This document shows positions 32,465-43,890 of a DNA stretch of 64,000 bases, piece after piece. This stretch comes from Ilex aquifolium. Lineage: Eukaryota; Streptophyta; Magnoliopsida; Aquifoliales; Aquifoliaceae. Positions within the stretch are counted from its first letter, which is position 1. Each line of letters opens with the position of its first letter. A program made the translations under genes and the position numbers. Location of the stretch: contig OX637393.1 in NCBI GenBank assembly GCA_951799425.1, positions 3,540,501 to 3,604,500 of the forward strand, given 5' to 3'. The notes beneath the pieces were generated by a model. It saw only the letters and a program-made list of their open reading frames with translations. It did not search any database and was not told where the DNA came from.

Positions 32465-35400
32465 ATGTATTTGTTTTTAGATCTGGATTAGTGGATCTTA
32501 GTTTTGATTGAAGAGGAATTGATTGGGTATTGGTTTATTATCTATGATTTAGATTGAAGTTGGGAAAATTGCTGAAGCGGATTCTTAAAATTAGGTTGCT
32601 TTAATTTATATTTATTGGGTTAATTTATTGTTGTTCGATTTGCTGAATTACCGGAGCTGGTTGGGGTTTTTCTTTGATTTGAGTCGAAATTTAGAATATA
32701 CCTAAATTTTTATTTGTCGGGTCTCTCTGATTTTTTAGGTAATTTGTATTGGTATTCAAAATATATTGATGAGAAATTATGTTGGAGCATGGGCTTTCAG
32801 TAACTTATATGATGAAGAAGAGTTTGACTCAATAATCGAGGATGGTTCAGTTTTAGTTAAGTTGTGTGATTAGTTTAGGAATCCCAAATATCTAGTGGAC
32901 CATATCACCTGTTGTGTGAGATCAAAAGTGCGCTCTCTTATTGTTTGTAGAGGGGGATATTACATTAAGGCCTCTGATTTGGGGAAGATAACGGAGCAGA
33001 AGCATTAGTAGGCACTTGGTTGTTTTGTATGTTTAGTTCATGTTTTGAGTTCTAGGCTTCTTCTAGCCAAACAAAAATCAAGGCTGACTTATAAGTTATA
33101 TCCCAATGGAGTAGATTATCGTCATTCAGAAGTCATTGGAAAATTAAAAAGTTAAGGAATCTTATTCCAATCAGTTCAGCGTTTTTATGCAGTTCCTTGA
33201 ATTGATAATTATTTTTGAAAGGTAATTGCTTTTCTTTCTTCTTTTTTTTTTTTCTGGGATTTATTCTTGAATTGGGATACTTTGTCTGAAATTTTTCGAG
33301 AAAAGAGAACCATGAAAAACAAATTTAAAAACAGGAAATAAGAAAATCTGGGGCTGAATAAAGGAGAAATATAATACTGTATGAGAGATGTTTGGTTTTG
33401 AACTTCAATTTGCTTCTGGTTTTGTTGGGTACTGTATTGAGTTATTTAAATTCCAGAGCCATTCACTTCAACTTTCGCTGATTAAGTACTTGATGCCATC
33501 TTTATGGATTTTGGCGTTTTCTCAAGTTTAATTTTTATTTCTTTATTTTGGTCTTCTCTTTCTTGGGGTTGGCAGTGTTTACAGCCTAGGGTAAAGACTC
33601 TTGCCGACAATTGGGGCGGTGGCTGACATTAAACTATAGACTAACTTCTATTTTCTATTGTTATATGCAGTTGCTGGTACCTCCTCGCGTCCTCGCACAT
33701 TTAGACAGGTAATTGTATTTCCTTTGATGTTTTAAGAGCGGCTCAAAGTACTGATATATGTTGTTTCATGGTTCCCTTTTAGTATATATGGAATTTTCAT
33801 GTGGAACTTATTGTCTTGATGGGCTTTACTACAAAAATGGCGAATTCGTCACTAGAAAAATTCCCAAAAGAATTGTTTCAAGAAAAGCTGAGTTTTTTTT
33901 ATTTTTTGGATGAATAAAAAAAGCTAAGTTGATGGTCTTAAGTTTCTGACATGGACATGGGTGCACTGGATTTTGACGGGGTATGAGATGTGACAGTGAT
34001 GCAAAACATAGAAATGGAATGTAACTATATGTCGATTTAAATTGAATGTGCATGCATGTGAAAAACAGAGATTTTTTTGATGAAAATGATAATAATTACC
34101 AGTTTCTTGGCCAAAAAGCATCATAGCATTGTGCACATTTCTTGAGGAAATAAAGGTGAATACTCTCTTTCATGTAAGCTATAAGATTGTTAGACAGGTG
34201 GGAATACTTTCCGTATTGATTTGTGCTGCACATGAAAATGTGTATAATGAGAAGTGCATTTTATGTAATAGCCCTAAGTTGTTCTCGCAACTCATCTCCA
34301 TTTTGCATCCCTATTTTTCACCTTTAAATGCCAGAAGACAATGTGGCCATTTGAAGCTTAGGTGACATGCAAAGATGCCCTTATGATACTAGTATGTTTT
34401 GGATCGACACTTGCTGCCATATGGATCTCATTTGGTCTTCTTAATGTCATCAGGAAAAAGCTGAAGTGGAAGAAGATGAGAGATCTGAAGAAGAATCTGA
34501 AGAGGAGTCTGAGGAAGAACCTGATGTCAGTATATTGTCACCCAGTCCTTCATATCAAGCATCTTTTCCTTTCAGTTTGTGTTCAGAGATGGGTTTCACT
34601 TGTGTTTTCTTGTTTTATGAAATGGCTAGACAGTCTCATATGAGCTTTTTTTTTTTGGCAATGCTGTTGACAGAAGCGGAAAGGTACCCAAGGTGTCATT
34701 GAGATTGAGAATCCTAACTTGAATAAGGCAAAGATGCTCAAAGCTAAAGATGTTGATGTAAGATACATACATTATTCATTTGTTTAGAATTTTGTGATAA
34801 CTGCAGTGTGTAATATTCTTTTTGTTTTGCAGATCGAGAAAACAACTGAACTTTCAAGACGTGAGAGGTTTGTGAATGCTTGTCTACTTTCCACTTTATC
34901 AATTTCCTCTCCCTTTGTTCATTTTTCCTGTTTTTGTAATTCCCAATGGGCAAGGAGTAAAGAGAAAACAAAAAATTGTTCAATCCTTCCTTCGGGAATT
35001 GGTTTCTTTCTCCTTTGTCTGAGTATCTGATTCTCTTCATCTCATGGAATTGTAATTCCCCCTACCCAGCCCAAGCTTGAAAAGGAAAATGCCCACCACC
35101 TTCCTCATCTTTTGAAAAAAAATGGTCAACCCTTGAGGTCCATTGGTATAATAAAATTGCCTAGCAGCCATCTGGATCCATTTTCTTTTTGAATTTGTAA
35201 CTTTTGTAATGTTTTCAAGTGAAAGAGAATTTTTTTTTCTTATGCTTTCTTTTATTTGTTCACAGAGAGGAGATAGAAAAACAGAAGGCTCATGAAAGAT
35301 ATATGAAGCTGCAAGAACAAGGGAAAACAGAACAATCAAAAAAAGATTTAGGTAAGACACTAGATTAGTATAGTTCATTCATATGCTTTGAAGAATTGGT

Positions 35401-36569
35401 GTTACTTCTAGGTGCCTGGGCATTAGTTAGATTTTGTGTTTAACTGTATTTTGAGGTAGACTTTTTTTGAGTAATTTTGTGTACTGGGGCATACTTCTGC
35501 TTATGTAATGATAATGTAATGATTTTGGTTAGTGTCGTACATGCATTGTTTGATTGGCTGAACAAATACCATATGATTTTGAAGCCCAAAATGAATCCTG
35601 CGGGGCCCAAAAGAACACAGGAGGCTTTTTCATTTTAGAGGGAAGTTTTGTGAGCAGTTAGTAGAGTATATTGTATGCTAATAAGTAGTTGGTAGAGTCT
35701 ATTATTTGTATTGATTTAGGATAATGAGTTGTTGGTAAAATGTACTTTAATTTGATTGAGTTTCCCTTATTGAGGTTATTTGGGTCTTTCTAACAAAAGC
35801 TATATGTGGGCATTGGTTGTGGTCCTATTTTAGTTAAGTTATGCTATTTGGGCCTTATTTGGAGGTCCTCCTTTGTGGTTTAGAATAGTCTGAAAACATC
35901 GAAGTTTCCTATTTTGAGGTATTGTTTCACATGATAATTCCCCTTAGCCTCTTAATAAATGTAACATCTATTTTATTTAATACAGTTGAGATTATTTTAT
36001 GTGCTTTGCCTGCCCTGATGAGGGCTGAGTGAGATTCTTTTTTCTTATTGTTCAATTACCCCTTGTTTCATCCACCCTTCTCCATCAACAAAGACTAAAC
36101 CACTCCCTAAATTGCATTCTAAACTCCTATCGTTTTTTGCTCTGCCAACCTCTGGTAAATTCTAAGCTCCTTTTCCTGTCTTTTTGGCCTTAAATCAAAT
36201 ATCTAGAATCATTGAAAGCTTGTTGTCCAGGACTTCCAGCACACGTTTTCATGAATTTCCTGCAGGCAATAATCCCCTAATATCGATATACTTTTTCAAC
36301 AGCTTGTTGATTTTTTTAGATGAAGAGAAATTATGATATTTGACGATTTATGGTTGATTCTGTCCTAATTGTGCAGAGCGTTTGGCCCTTATACGACAAC
36401 AAAGAGCAGAGGCTGCCAAAAAACGAGAAGAGGAAAAAGCTGGTAACATTCTCGGATAACCATTCTTATCTGTAGCTTTTTGTTTCCATGAATATGTTAT
36501 GATCAGGATACTGATATTTTTCATTTTTTCACAGCCAAAGAACAGAAGAAGTCTGAAGCCCGGAAATGA
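32352..36569 (+). CDS. PDAP1/HASPP28-type casein-kinase-substrate phosphoprotein (8 exons)
   Basis: Eight exons: 32352-32418, 33671-33708, 34454-34525, 34674-34757, 34833-34867, 35266-35351, 36377-36442, 36535-36569. Together they give exactly 161 codons (160 residues) with GT-AG borders throughout. The protein begins MGRGKFKAKPTGRRQFSTPE, continues IAGTSSRPRTFRQ, then an acidic Ser/Glu repeat (SEEESEEESEEEPD), then KRKGTQGVIEIENPNLNKA, and ends in a charged helix (ERYMKLQEQG, LALIRQQRAEAAKKREEEK). This is the PP28/PDAP1 family: small, heat- and acid-stable, disordered, with casein-kinase-type sites in the acidic repeat; its plant function is poorly defined. All exons are intact, so the gene is probably functional. 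Exons 3-6 are duplicated at 49.9-50.8 kb. Confidence 0.92.
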
Positions 36570-36842
36570 TTTTGGCTGGTGTCAGGAAACTACTATGTCA
36601 AACAATTACTTATGTTTTAGTGTTAGTTTTAGTAGGCTTATAATCAAGGAGTGTTATTTTATGGATCACTGTTTGACCATATAGAATCCCCTATTTATCA
36701 GAAGTTTTAGCTTTTTATTTTTTATGTCGGTGTTTGTTGGCTTTATATTGGAAGAATCTTGCTAAGAACTAATACTGATTTGTTAAGAGAGTTCTTGAGC
36801 TACTGATAGTGTGCTAGTTATTTTTTATTTTTTTGTGGTGCT

Positions 36843-37500
36843 TTGTAGGGAACCTCAGTTACGTTCCCTAATAAAACTAACACTAGAAATGTCTGCCTTC
36901 ATAAGGGGTAACAGACAAGCAGGTGGCTGATTTAGATTGACTAGCTCCTCTCCTTGTTTCTCACCCAGCTTAGCTAGGCAGTCAGCGTACTGGTTCTTTT
37001 CCCTGAGTGTGTGCCACTGCATGATGTTGTTGGTTCTAATGATGTGCTTGCAATTCTCAATCAATGCTTTGAATGGGTGGCATTCTGATGTGTTCCCTGC
37101 CAGTAGGTTGAAAGCTTCAAGTGAATCCGTCTCAAGGATGCAGCTCACTCCTCTGCTTTGGGCCATAAAAAAGGCCTTTGTAGATTGCCCACAGTTCTGC
37201 CTTGAAGCTGGTTGTGTGGTTGATCCTTCCAAAGAACCCTACCTTCTAGTAGCTTCTGTCATCTCTTAGGATCCCTCCAATATCAGCTGAGCTGGGTTAT
37301 CTTTGGAGCATCCGTCGGTGTTGATTTTATGCCATCTCGCAGGTGGGAAATTCCAGCCAATTAGTTTTGCTTGTGGTGTTAATTTCTGGGACTTGCTTCT
37401 ATGGAATGCTTCCACAGTTTCCTGGCCTAGCATTCTGGCCTTTCTGGCTACTGTAGGAGCCTCTGTTCTTTTGTTCTGAATACATTCTTAGTTTCATAAG
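36843..37500 (-). pseudogene. Decayed LINE 3' end: RNase H (RVT_3-type) fragment
   Basis: On the minus strand an open stretch (37,232-36,855) gives the end of a plant LINE RNase H: ETDSLEAFNLLAG, HPFKALIENC and NQYADCLAKLGE. Upstream, in another frame, is WHKINTDGCSKDNPA (about 37,350-37,300), the RNase H start with its catalytic Asp. A shift near 37,240 separates the parts. An A-rich 3' tail follows (T-rich on plus, 36,815-36,838). It lies tail-to-tail with the PDAP1-type gene. Confidence 0.75.
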
Positions 37501-37556
37501 CCATTCATTGGGTTGAAGGAGGTATCTCTAGCTCTTTCCTTTGGGGTTGGGGTTGT

Positions 37557-37589
37557 TTTTTTTTTTTTTTGGGGGGGGGGGGGGGGGCA
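37557..37589 (+). repeat. Poly-T/poly-G homopolymer tract
   Basis: A run of T followed directly by about 18 G residues. The G-run could form a quadruplex or be an assembly-length artefact. 37,590-38,690 has no supported gene. Confidence 0.7.
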
Positions 37590-38691
37590 TGACAATGAAC
37601 ATGATGTATTTCAACTTTTGTGGTATTTCTAATTTCCATATCCAGTCTGTTACTTGTGACTGCTCTAGTTTTCCTTCTGGTTATGGAGTTATAGAAGGCT
37701 TTTGATGATAACTTACCTCCAAATTGCTTTGGCTCCTCAATATGTTAGCACTAATGTACCAATTGAGCTTATTTTTTTGTGACTAGCATGGAAACTGTTT
37801 TTACACACGAGGATACAGCTAGTCAGCTACAAACACTTGACCCTCTTTAGATTTTGCAATGGCAGAATGCCCGTTATCATTTTTTTTTTTATCTGTTTTA
37901 GGGTTTCTTGGTTAGTCAAATTAAATTCATCTTAGTAGTACTGTTCTACTTTGTGTCTTTTCTTTATGATATACTTTTATATATAGGACAGACACAGAGT
38001 TATCAGTAAATTACGTGTAAATAATATTATAATTTTTTATTCGTGTCGGATGGGATTCATATCTCATTTTACACCATGCAGATTAGCAGATATGTAGTAT
38101 CTTTCTTCCTCTTCTTCTTCTTTTGGGTAACATGGATTCGTCACAAAACCATGCATTCTTTAGATTTGTTACTATATCATAAACCCTTGATGTACACAAT
38201 TGCCCATAAACTATATATATAAATTAAGCCTAGGTTTTATGTGGTCATTGGAGCTAGACATACAGATTTACGTCTCATTCTTTGTTCGACTATTGAATCA
38301 ATCCGTAAGAGTTTATATGTAGTATATTATGCTTTCAAGAATACAATATTAGATTCCTTTTATTTATTTATTTAAACTTAAGCAAAAAGGGTAGAGCTAT
38401 TGTGGTGACTCAAACCCACGTCTTGATGAAAAATAATCTATGGATAAGGAGGCTCGAACTTAGGATCTCAAGTCCATAGTTACCTTTGTAATGCGGGCTT
38501 TGATTTGGGACAAGCCCACTTAGTTATTTTTTAGGGGAAATTGGAAGGCGGTATGGCAAATTGGAGTTAATTGTAAAAAAATATACATAAAAAAATATAG
38601 GGTAAAAAAGTCCTTAATTTTGATACTTATTTGTTTTCAAGTACATTATTTGAAATTTCCATATTTTCTTCTGACTTTTATATCCTCCCTT

Positions 38692-39350
38692 GATCCATGC
38701 GTATTTTTTTTTGGAAAGTGGTGCATTAAACATCTCCTAGTTTTATAGGAGAACTTTAATATTCCGTATTTTTATGTTCTTCCTTGATTCATGCGTATAT
38801 TTTTTGGAAAGTGGTTTTGTTTTCAAATTATATTTAATGCATCTTGATTCATGCATATTTTTTTTTTTTAGAAAGTGGTTTTGTTTTCAAATTATTTTAA
38901 TATTCGAACTTCATAACAATATAATAATAACAGTGCAACAAAACATTTACAAAAAATATTGTACTATTACATTTTGTCAAACATATATTTTCATATAATT
39001 TCATTCAAAACAGTCCATCTTTGTTTTGAATTTGTTACCACATGCACAAAACCACTGAACACTGTTTTTGTTATAGTATATTGTTATACTGTTTTTGTTA
39101 CAGTATATTGTTACACTGTTTTTGTTACACTATTGCTTAATGAATTTGTTACGCTTTTGTTACAGTGTAAATAATTTTTTATTTCAAATTATATAAAAAA
39201 ATAATTAACAAATTTTGAAATTCAAATAAAGTGATATATCTTAAAATAAACGGAATATTAAAGTTCTATCATAAAACTATGAGATATTTAATGCATAAAT
39301 ATAATTTGAAAACAAAACCACTTTCTAAAAAAAAATACGCATGAATCAAG
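38692..39350. repeat. Decayed foldback element with repeated arms
   Basis: CTTGATNCATGCGTATTTTT with GGAAAGTGG and CTAGTTTTATAGGAGAACTTTAATATTCCG at 38,692-38,775 recurs inverted at 39,241-39,350. Two further direct partial copies of the CTTGATTCATGC...GTGGTTTTGTTTTCAAATTA block lie at 38,783 and 38,843. No coding capacity. Confidence 0.65.
39059..39130 (+). repeat. 27-bp tandem repeat, about 2.7 copies
   Basis: Repeats of CACTGTTTTTGTTA, TAGTATATTGTTA and a third partial copy, within the middle of the foldback element. Confidence 0.75.
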
Positions 39351-39689
39351 GTGTATTAGAGACTTCGAATTAAATAACCCTAAATTTCAGCGCTTAAGAT
39401 AAATGTCTTGTTATAGTTTTTAGGAAATAAAATTTTACAAAATGGACATTTACATATTTGTATCTCAGTTATGTACTTTTTTCTAAAATATTTTGTTCTA
39501 TGTATTTTTTTACAATTATGTCTAATTTGATGTACCGGCTTCCAAAGAACCCTATTTTTTACAAACCTAAAGGTGAGATCTACATTGGACCCATCTGTTT
39601 TTGGTAAATAGCCTCACCACTGGCTTCATGTTAGAAGTTAGTGACAGCGATCTATTAACACGATACGAAATTTGAGAGTTTGAATTTTC

Positions 39690-39962
39690 CTTAAGCGACC
39701 TATTTGGTAAATGAGTGGACTCGACCTGACACGTTTAATAAACAAATAGGGTAAGGGTGAAGTCAATTAGAAGAAATACATAACATGACTCATATATATA
39801 CCAATTATACCTGGTTTATTCATGACACGAATTCGATATGACACGATTCGTTAGACATGAATTAATAAACGAATCGGATATGGGTAAAGTATTTTTTGAT
39901 ACAAACTCGCTAAAATTTGACATAAATCCACCTCACCCGACACGATTTACAGGTCTAGTTAG
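39690..39962. repeat. Copy of GTGTCG-rich dispersed repeat
   Basis: GACTCGACCTGACACG, CATGACACGAATTCGATATG and CACCCGACACGATTTACAGG, with ATTAATAAACGAATCGGATA between. Same family as 4018-4628. Flanking spacer to 41,620 has no gene. Confidence 0.5.
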
Positions 39963-40567
39963 TACCCAAGGAAGCAACCCAAAAAATACAGAAAAAATAA
40001 AACTGTAGTTATCACCAAATTTCAGAAAAAGAAAAATTTCTGTTTCTGACAATCACACTGAATGCAACTATGCAAGCTGAAGCCCAAATTTGCATTTGTG
40101 TTCAAAAATTAGCTTGGCCTTTTTATTATCATTTTGGGTTCAAGAATTATTGTGGCTATCCGTTCAATGTGACTATTGAATTGAAAGAGGGTTTATCTAA
40201 TATTTGAAATTTACGGCTAATTTAACGATTGTATTGAATTACGTCCCTATAGCATTGATGATTCGTACATGAGATATGTCCACTGGGTGGGGAATTGTGT
40301 AATGTTTTTGTTGGCAACTCTCCATGTTCATGGCTCCAGCTGGTTTCATACTGACAGTTCTATAATTGCCAAGTAGAATACACACCTAACAAAGTAACAA
40401 TTAAATTCAATACCAGTACGCCCACCTCATTAAATCACCAATAAAATATTTTCATTTCTCTTGGCAAAAATAGTTTTTGCCAACAAAATACAAATTCTGT
40501 CCTCACGAGAGCTTCTCTATTTTTCTGATGGATTGCATTTCAAAGTTGTTTATCTCAGTCGTAACCC

Positions 40568-40690
40568 AATACAGGATTTTTTTTTTTTTGGTATTACGGC
40601 AAGAATGTTCGGACTAACTTACGCATACTTCGATTAATCTTCTCTCCAGTCAAAAACAGAATATTTATGTCGGGATTAGGATAAAAGGCA
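40568..40690 (-). repeat. SINE fragment, reverse orientation
   Basis: Poly-T then GTTCGGACTAACTTACGCAT, TTCGATTAATCTTCTC and ATGTCGGGATTAGG match the tail half of the SINE family in reverse. The tRNA-like head is lost. Confidence 0.45.
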
Positions 40691-41024
40691 AAGCACAGAT
40701 TGAAATAGTAGAGCAGTCAATTGAAATTGAATTGACTGTTTCACAAACATTGTAGGAATTATACCTAGTGATTTGCTAAGGTTTATTATGCATGAGATTA
40801 CAAAACATTGAATCTAAACGTGGTGGAGTTTTTATGCAAGTAAGACTGCTCTATTTTATTACATAGAAAATTACATATGGGTGATTACAATTTTATGATT
40901 AGGGTCGTATTCTATGATTATAATTTTATTATATATGTATTTTTCATTCTGTCAAAAATTGATATGACGGTATAAATGTTTATGACCTCCACCTATACTC
41001 TTTACGGTATATGTAAGGTTGTTA

Positions 41025-41130
41025 ATCGAGTCAAGTTATTGAGGCTCGACTCGGGTAGGGCTCGGTTCGAACTCGAGCACGTGTTTTAAACGAACCGAGA
41101 TTGAACAATTTTTTAGACTCGTTTAAAAAA
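41025..41130. repeat. AGCTCG-type repeat fragment
   Basis: TTGTTAATCGAGTCAAGTTA, CTCGACTCGGGT, CTCGAGCACG and AATTTTTTAGACTCG match the copies at 17.3 and 31.2 kb. Confidence 0.45.
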
Positions 41131-41632
41131 ATAATTTTCATATCCGCATATTAGATTCAAATAACATTACTCAGTATAGATATTTAACTTTTTCTCTACC
41201 TTTAATATTTTTAGTAATTTGAGAGAATCCCTACTCTTTTTGAACGATACAGCACACGGAATAGCTTCCATGTGGGTCGAGGGTTAATTAAATTCTGGTC
41301 CGGGTGGGTCTGATTTCAGAATTTGTATAATTAATATTGTTGTACAATTACAGAAAGAGTAATAAAGGCTTTGATTGACAGAAACGTCTCAGTAGAGGTG
41401 GACAATTCTATGGCATCGGGAAAAGGTTATAACTAGACCCCAAAAAAAAGTATAATTTAAATTCAAAAATTTATAGTTTTTAGGATCGATCATAATGGTT
41501 TTTTTTATTTTTTTTGTAATTAGACCCAAAAAACTTGAATTTTAGTCCAGATCCAAGTGAATTCTGTGTTGGTAAATTTGAAGCCATTGGTTTCCAAGGA
41601 CTGGTTAGCTGCTGTTTAGAAGTGGTTGAGTA

Positions 41633-41860
41633 AACTCCAAGGGTAGCTCAATTGATGGTAAAATAGAGACGAGCTGTAAACCCAAACGTTCTGAGTTCGA
41701 ATCTTGATAATTTTTTGGAGTCAGGTCATGAAAGATTTATCTGTAATGAATACTCTAGTTTCGATGTGGATGGTCTATCTTTAATCGGATTAAGGAGAAG
41801 ATTAGTTAAAGTGCGTATAAATTGATTCGGACATTCTGATCATTGAACCAAAAAACAAAA
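41633..41860 (+). mobile_element. tRNA-derived SINE, near full length
   Basis: The head contains an A-box-like GTAGCTCAATTGATGG and a B-box-like GAGTTCGAATCTT about 50 bp apart, as in pol III promoters of tRNA origin. The tail ends ATTGAACC followed by A-rich sequence. Degenerate 15-bp flanks AGAAGTGGTTGAGTA (41,618-41,632) and AGAGGTGGTTCAATA (41,861-41,875) match at 12 of 15 positions, as expected of an old target duplication. Confidence 0.65.
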
Positions 41861-42145
41861 AGAGGTGGTTCAATATTTTTCATATTCTTTAATGGCCAGT
41901 CACCTTTGTTCTCAAGAAACATGTCTTTAAATTAGTTCGAGTTATTATAACTAGCTCAGAACTTGAGAAAATCGTCGGTGAAAGACCACAAAGGAGATTG
42001 GACAAAAAATTAAAGAAAGAAAAATGAGGTGTCCTGTCAATTTAGTATCTGACTATATCCACATGTATGTATAGATTGCAATAACAATTCAGTAGTACTC
42101 TGTATCCATTTATTTCATCGTTATCACATAATGAGTCGTAAATTC

Positions 42146-42474
42146 GGGAAAGGCTACGGCACCGAATGAGGTACTATACCGAAAGTTACAATAATTTCAG
42201 GTTAAGTTATAATTTTTTTGAGGTGTAAGTTACAATTTTTTTGAGATGTAAGTTACAACTTTTTTTAGGGTCAAGTTACAATTCAAAAGGGAGAAGTTAC
42301 AACTGCTCATGGGAAGTCCATGATCGATCATGTGTATCTGTGATCGATCATGGAACCTTGATCGATCATAGACTTCTCCTTAGCAGTTGTAATTTCTCCC
42401 TTATGAGTTATAATTTTACCAAAAAAATAGTAATCGACGGTATGATATCGAAGTCGGTACCGTAGAATTCTCCG
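42146..42474. mobile_element. Hairpin MITE with GATCGATCA core, 329 bp
   Basis: Ends GGGAAAGGCTACGGCACCGA and, inverted, CGGAGAATTCTACGGTACCGA. An exact 8-bp duplication GTAAATTC flanks it (42,138-42,145 and 42,475-42,482). Inside, AAGTTACAATTTTTTTGAG-type phrases repeat three to four times, and the centre has ATGATCGATCAT, TGATCGATCATGG and TTGATCGATCATAG between inverted GGGAGAAGTTACAACTG and CAGTTGTAATTTCTCCC. Superfamily uncertain (hAT- or Mutator-like by duplication length). Confidence 0.75.
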
Positions 42475-42819
42475 GTAAATTCAAGTGAAACTCATTTTAA
42501 TCAAAATAGTAGATGACCTTACACTCAAAAATTAAAAACATTCAACGCGAGAGGAGATCGATCAGGTTAAAACCCATAATTTAATGGAATAATGCTATTT
42601 ATATCTAATATCCCACCTAATTTGCATATCGAATCTAATAATGTTTTTAAACTAGCGGTAGATTCTTTTGCCCTTGTATATCAAAATAGTTTTTAAGGCA
42701 ATCTAGCCACTTTCAAAGTGAATGATTCAAGAAAGGTGCTTGAGATCACTTGGAACATTTTAGGAAGAGTTTGGTTTATCAACCCAAACCAATGGTGACA
42801 AAAGTTAATTTACCCCGCC

Positions 42820-42838
42820 CCCCCCCCCCCCCCCCCCC
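42820..42838 (+). repeat. Poly-C tract
   Basis: A run of about 20 C residues in AT-rich DNA just before the foldback element. Its length is likely unstable or poorly assembled. Confidence 0.7.
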
Positions 42839-42852
42839 AACAAAAAAAGAAT

Positions 42853-43843
42853 GGAGAATTACACCCACACCTCCTGATATTTGTCACTTAATCACTCAGA
42901 CCTCCTGACATTTGAAATATTACACACAGACCCCCTAAAGTTTGTACACGCGTAACACTTAGACCCCTTCTGTAAATATATCCATTAATAAATTACACCC
43001 AGACCCCCTAAAGTTTGTAAATATATATTACTTAGACCCCTTAAGTTTAAAATGTTATACTTAGACCAAAAATATTTCAATCAAAGATAAAATATCAAAT
43101 ATTTTAAAGTTTACAATTAAAATTCATGTTCTATTGAATCTTTTATTGAAATAAAATCAAAAATAAAAATTCAAATTTTCTTAGAAAATCGTGATTAGTA
43201 TACAATTATATTGTCTATTGAAATTTAATTTGATCGTTTAAACGACCAAATTAAAATACCAAACTACCCAATTAAAGCTAAAAGATATTGTGTCCATTGC
43301 AGTTTGACCCCTTGTTTAATTTTTTAGTTTTATTCTAATAGATAATATAATTATATACTAACTATGATTTTTTTTTAAAAAACTAGATTTTTATTTTTGA
43401 TTTTATTTCAATAAATGACATAATAGAACATGAATTTTAGATGTAAAATTTATGTTCTATTATGAATGACTTAGACCACTTGTTTGATTTTTTAACTTTA
43501 TTCCAATAGATAACATAATTGTATACTAATTACGATTTTTTAAGAAAAAATTAAATTTTTATTTTTAACTTTATTTCATTAAATGATACAATAGAACATG
43601 AATTTTGGTTATAAAATTTAAAATATTTGATATTCTATCTTTGATTAGAGTATTTTTGGTCTAAGTATAATATTTTGAATTTAAGAAGTTTAAGTATTAT
43701 ATACCTACAAACTTCAAGGGAGTCTAAGTGTAATTTATTAATGGATATATTTACAGCAGGGGTCTAAGTGTTACGCACGTACAAACCTCAGGAGGTCTGT
43801 GTGTAATATTTCAAATGTCAGGGGGTCTGGGTGTAATTTTCCC
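42853..43843. mobile_element. Foldback element with very long inverted arms, about 991 bp
   Basis: The left end GGAGAATTACACCCACACCT and the inverted right end GGGAAAATTACACCCAGACC continue as imperfect inverted arms of roughly 350-390 bp, sharing AATATTACACACAGACC, CGTAACACTTAGACCCC, TAAATATATCCATTAATAAA and AATTCATGTTCTATTG. A segment of about 135 bp (CTTGTTTNATTTTTTA...ACATGAATTTT) is present twice directly (near 43,312 and 43,480). No transposase. It resembles non-autonomous Mutator-like long-TIR elements. A-rich flanks hide any target duplication. Confidence 0.7.
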
Positions 43844-43890
43844 AAAAAAAAAAAACACACGCAAAAGTGCGTCTTCAACATGAAATCTTT

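Noticed and set aside
34129..34702. Plus-strand frames of 78-93 codons inside the PDAP1-type gene
   Set aside because: They cross intron-exon borders in wrong frames; the eight-exon model explains the conserved sequence.
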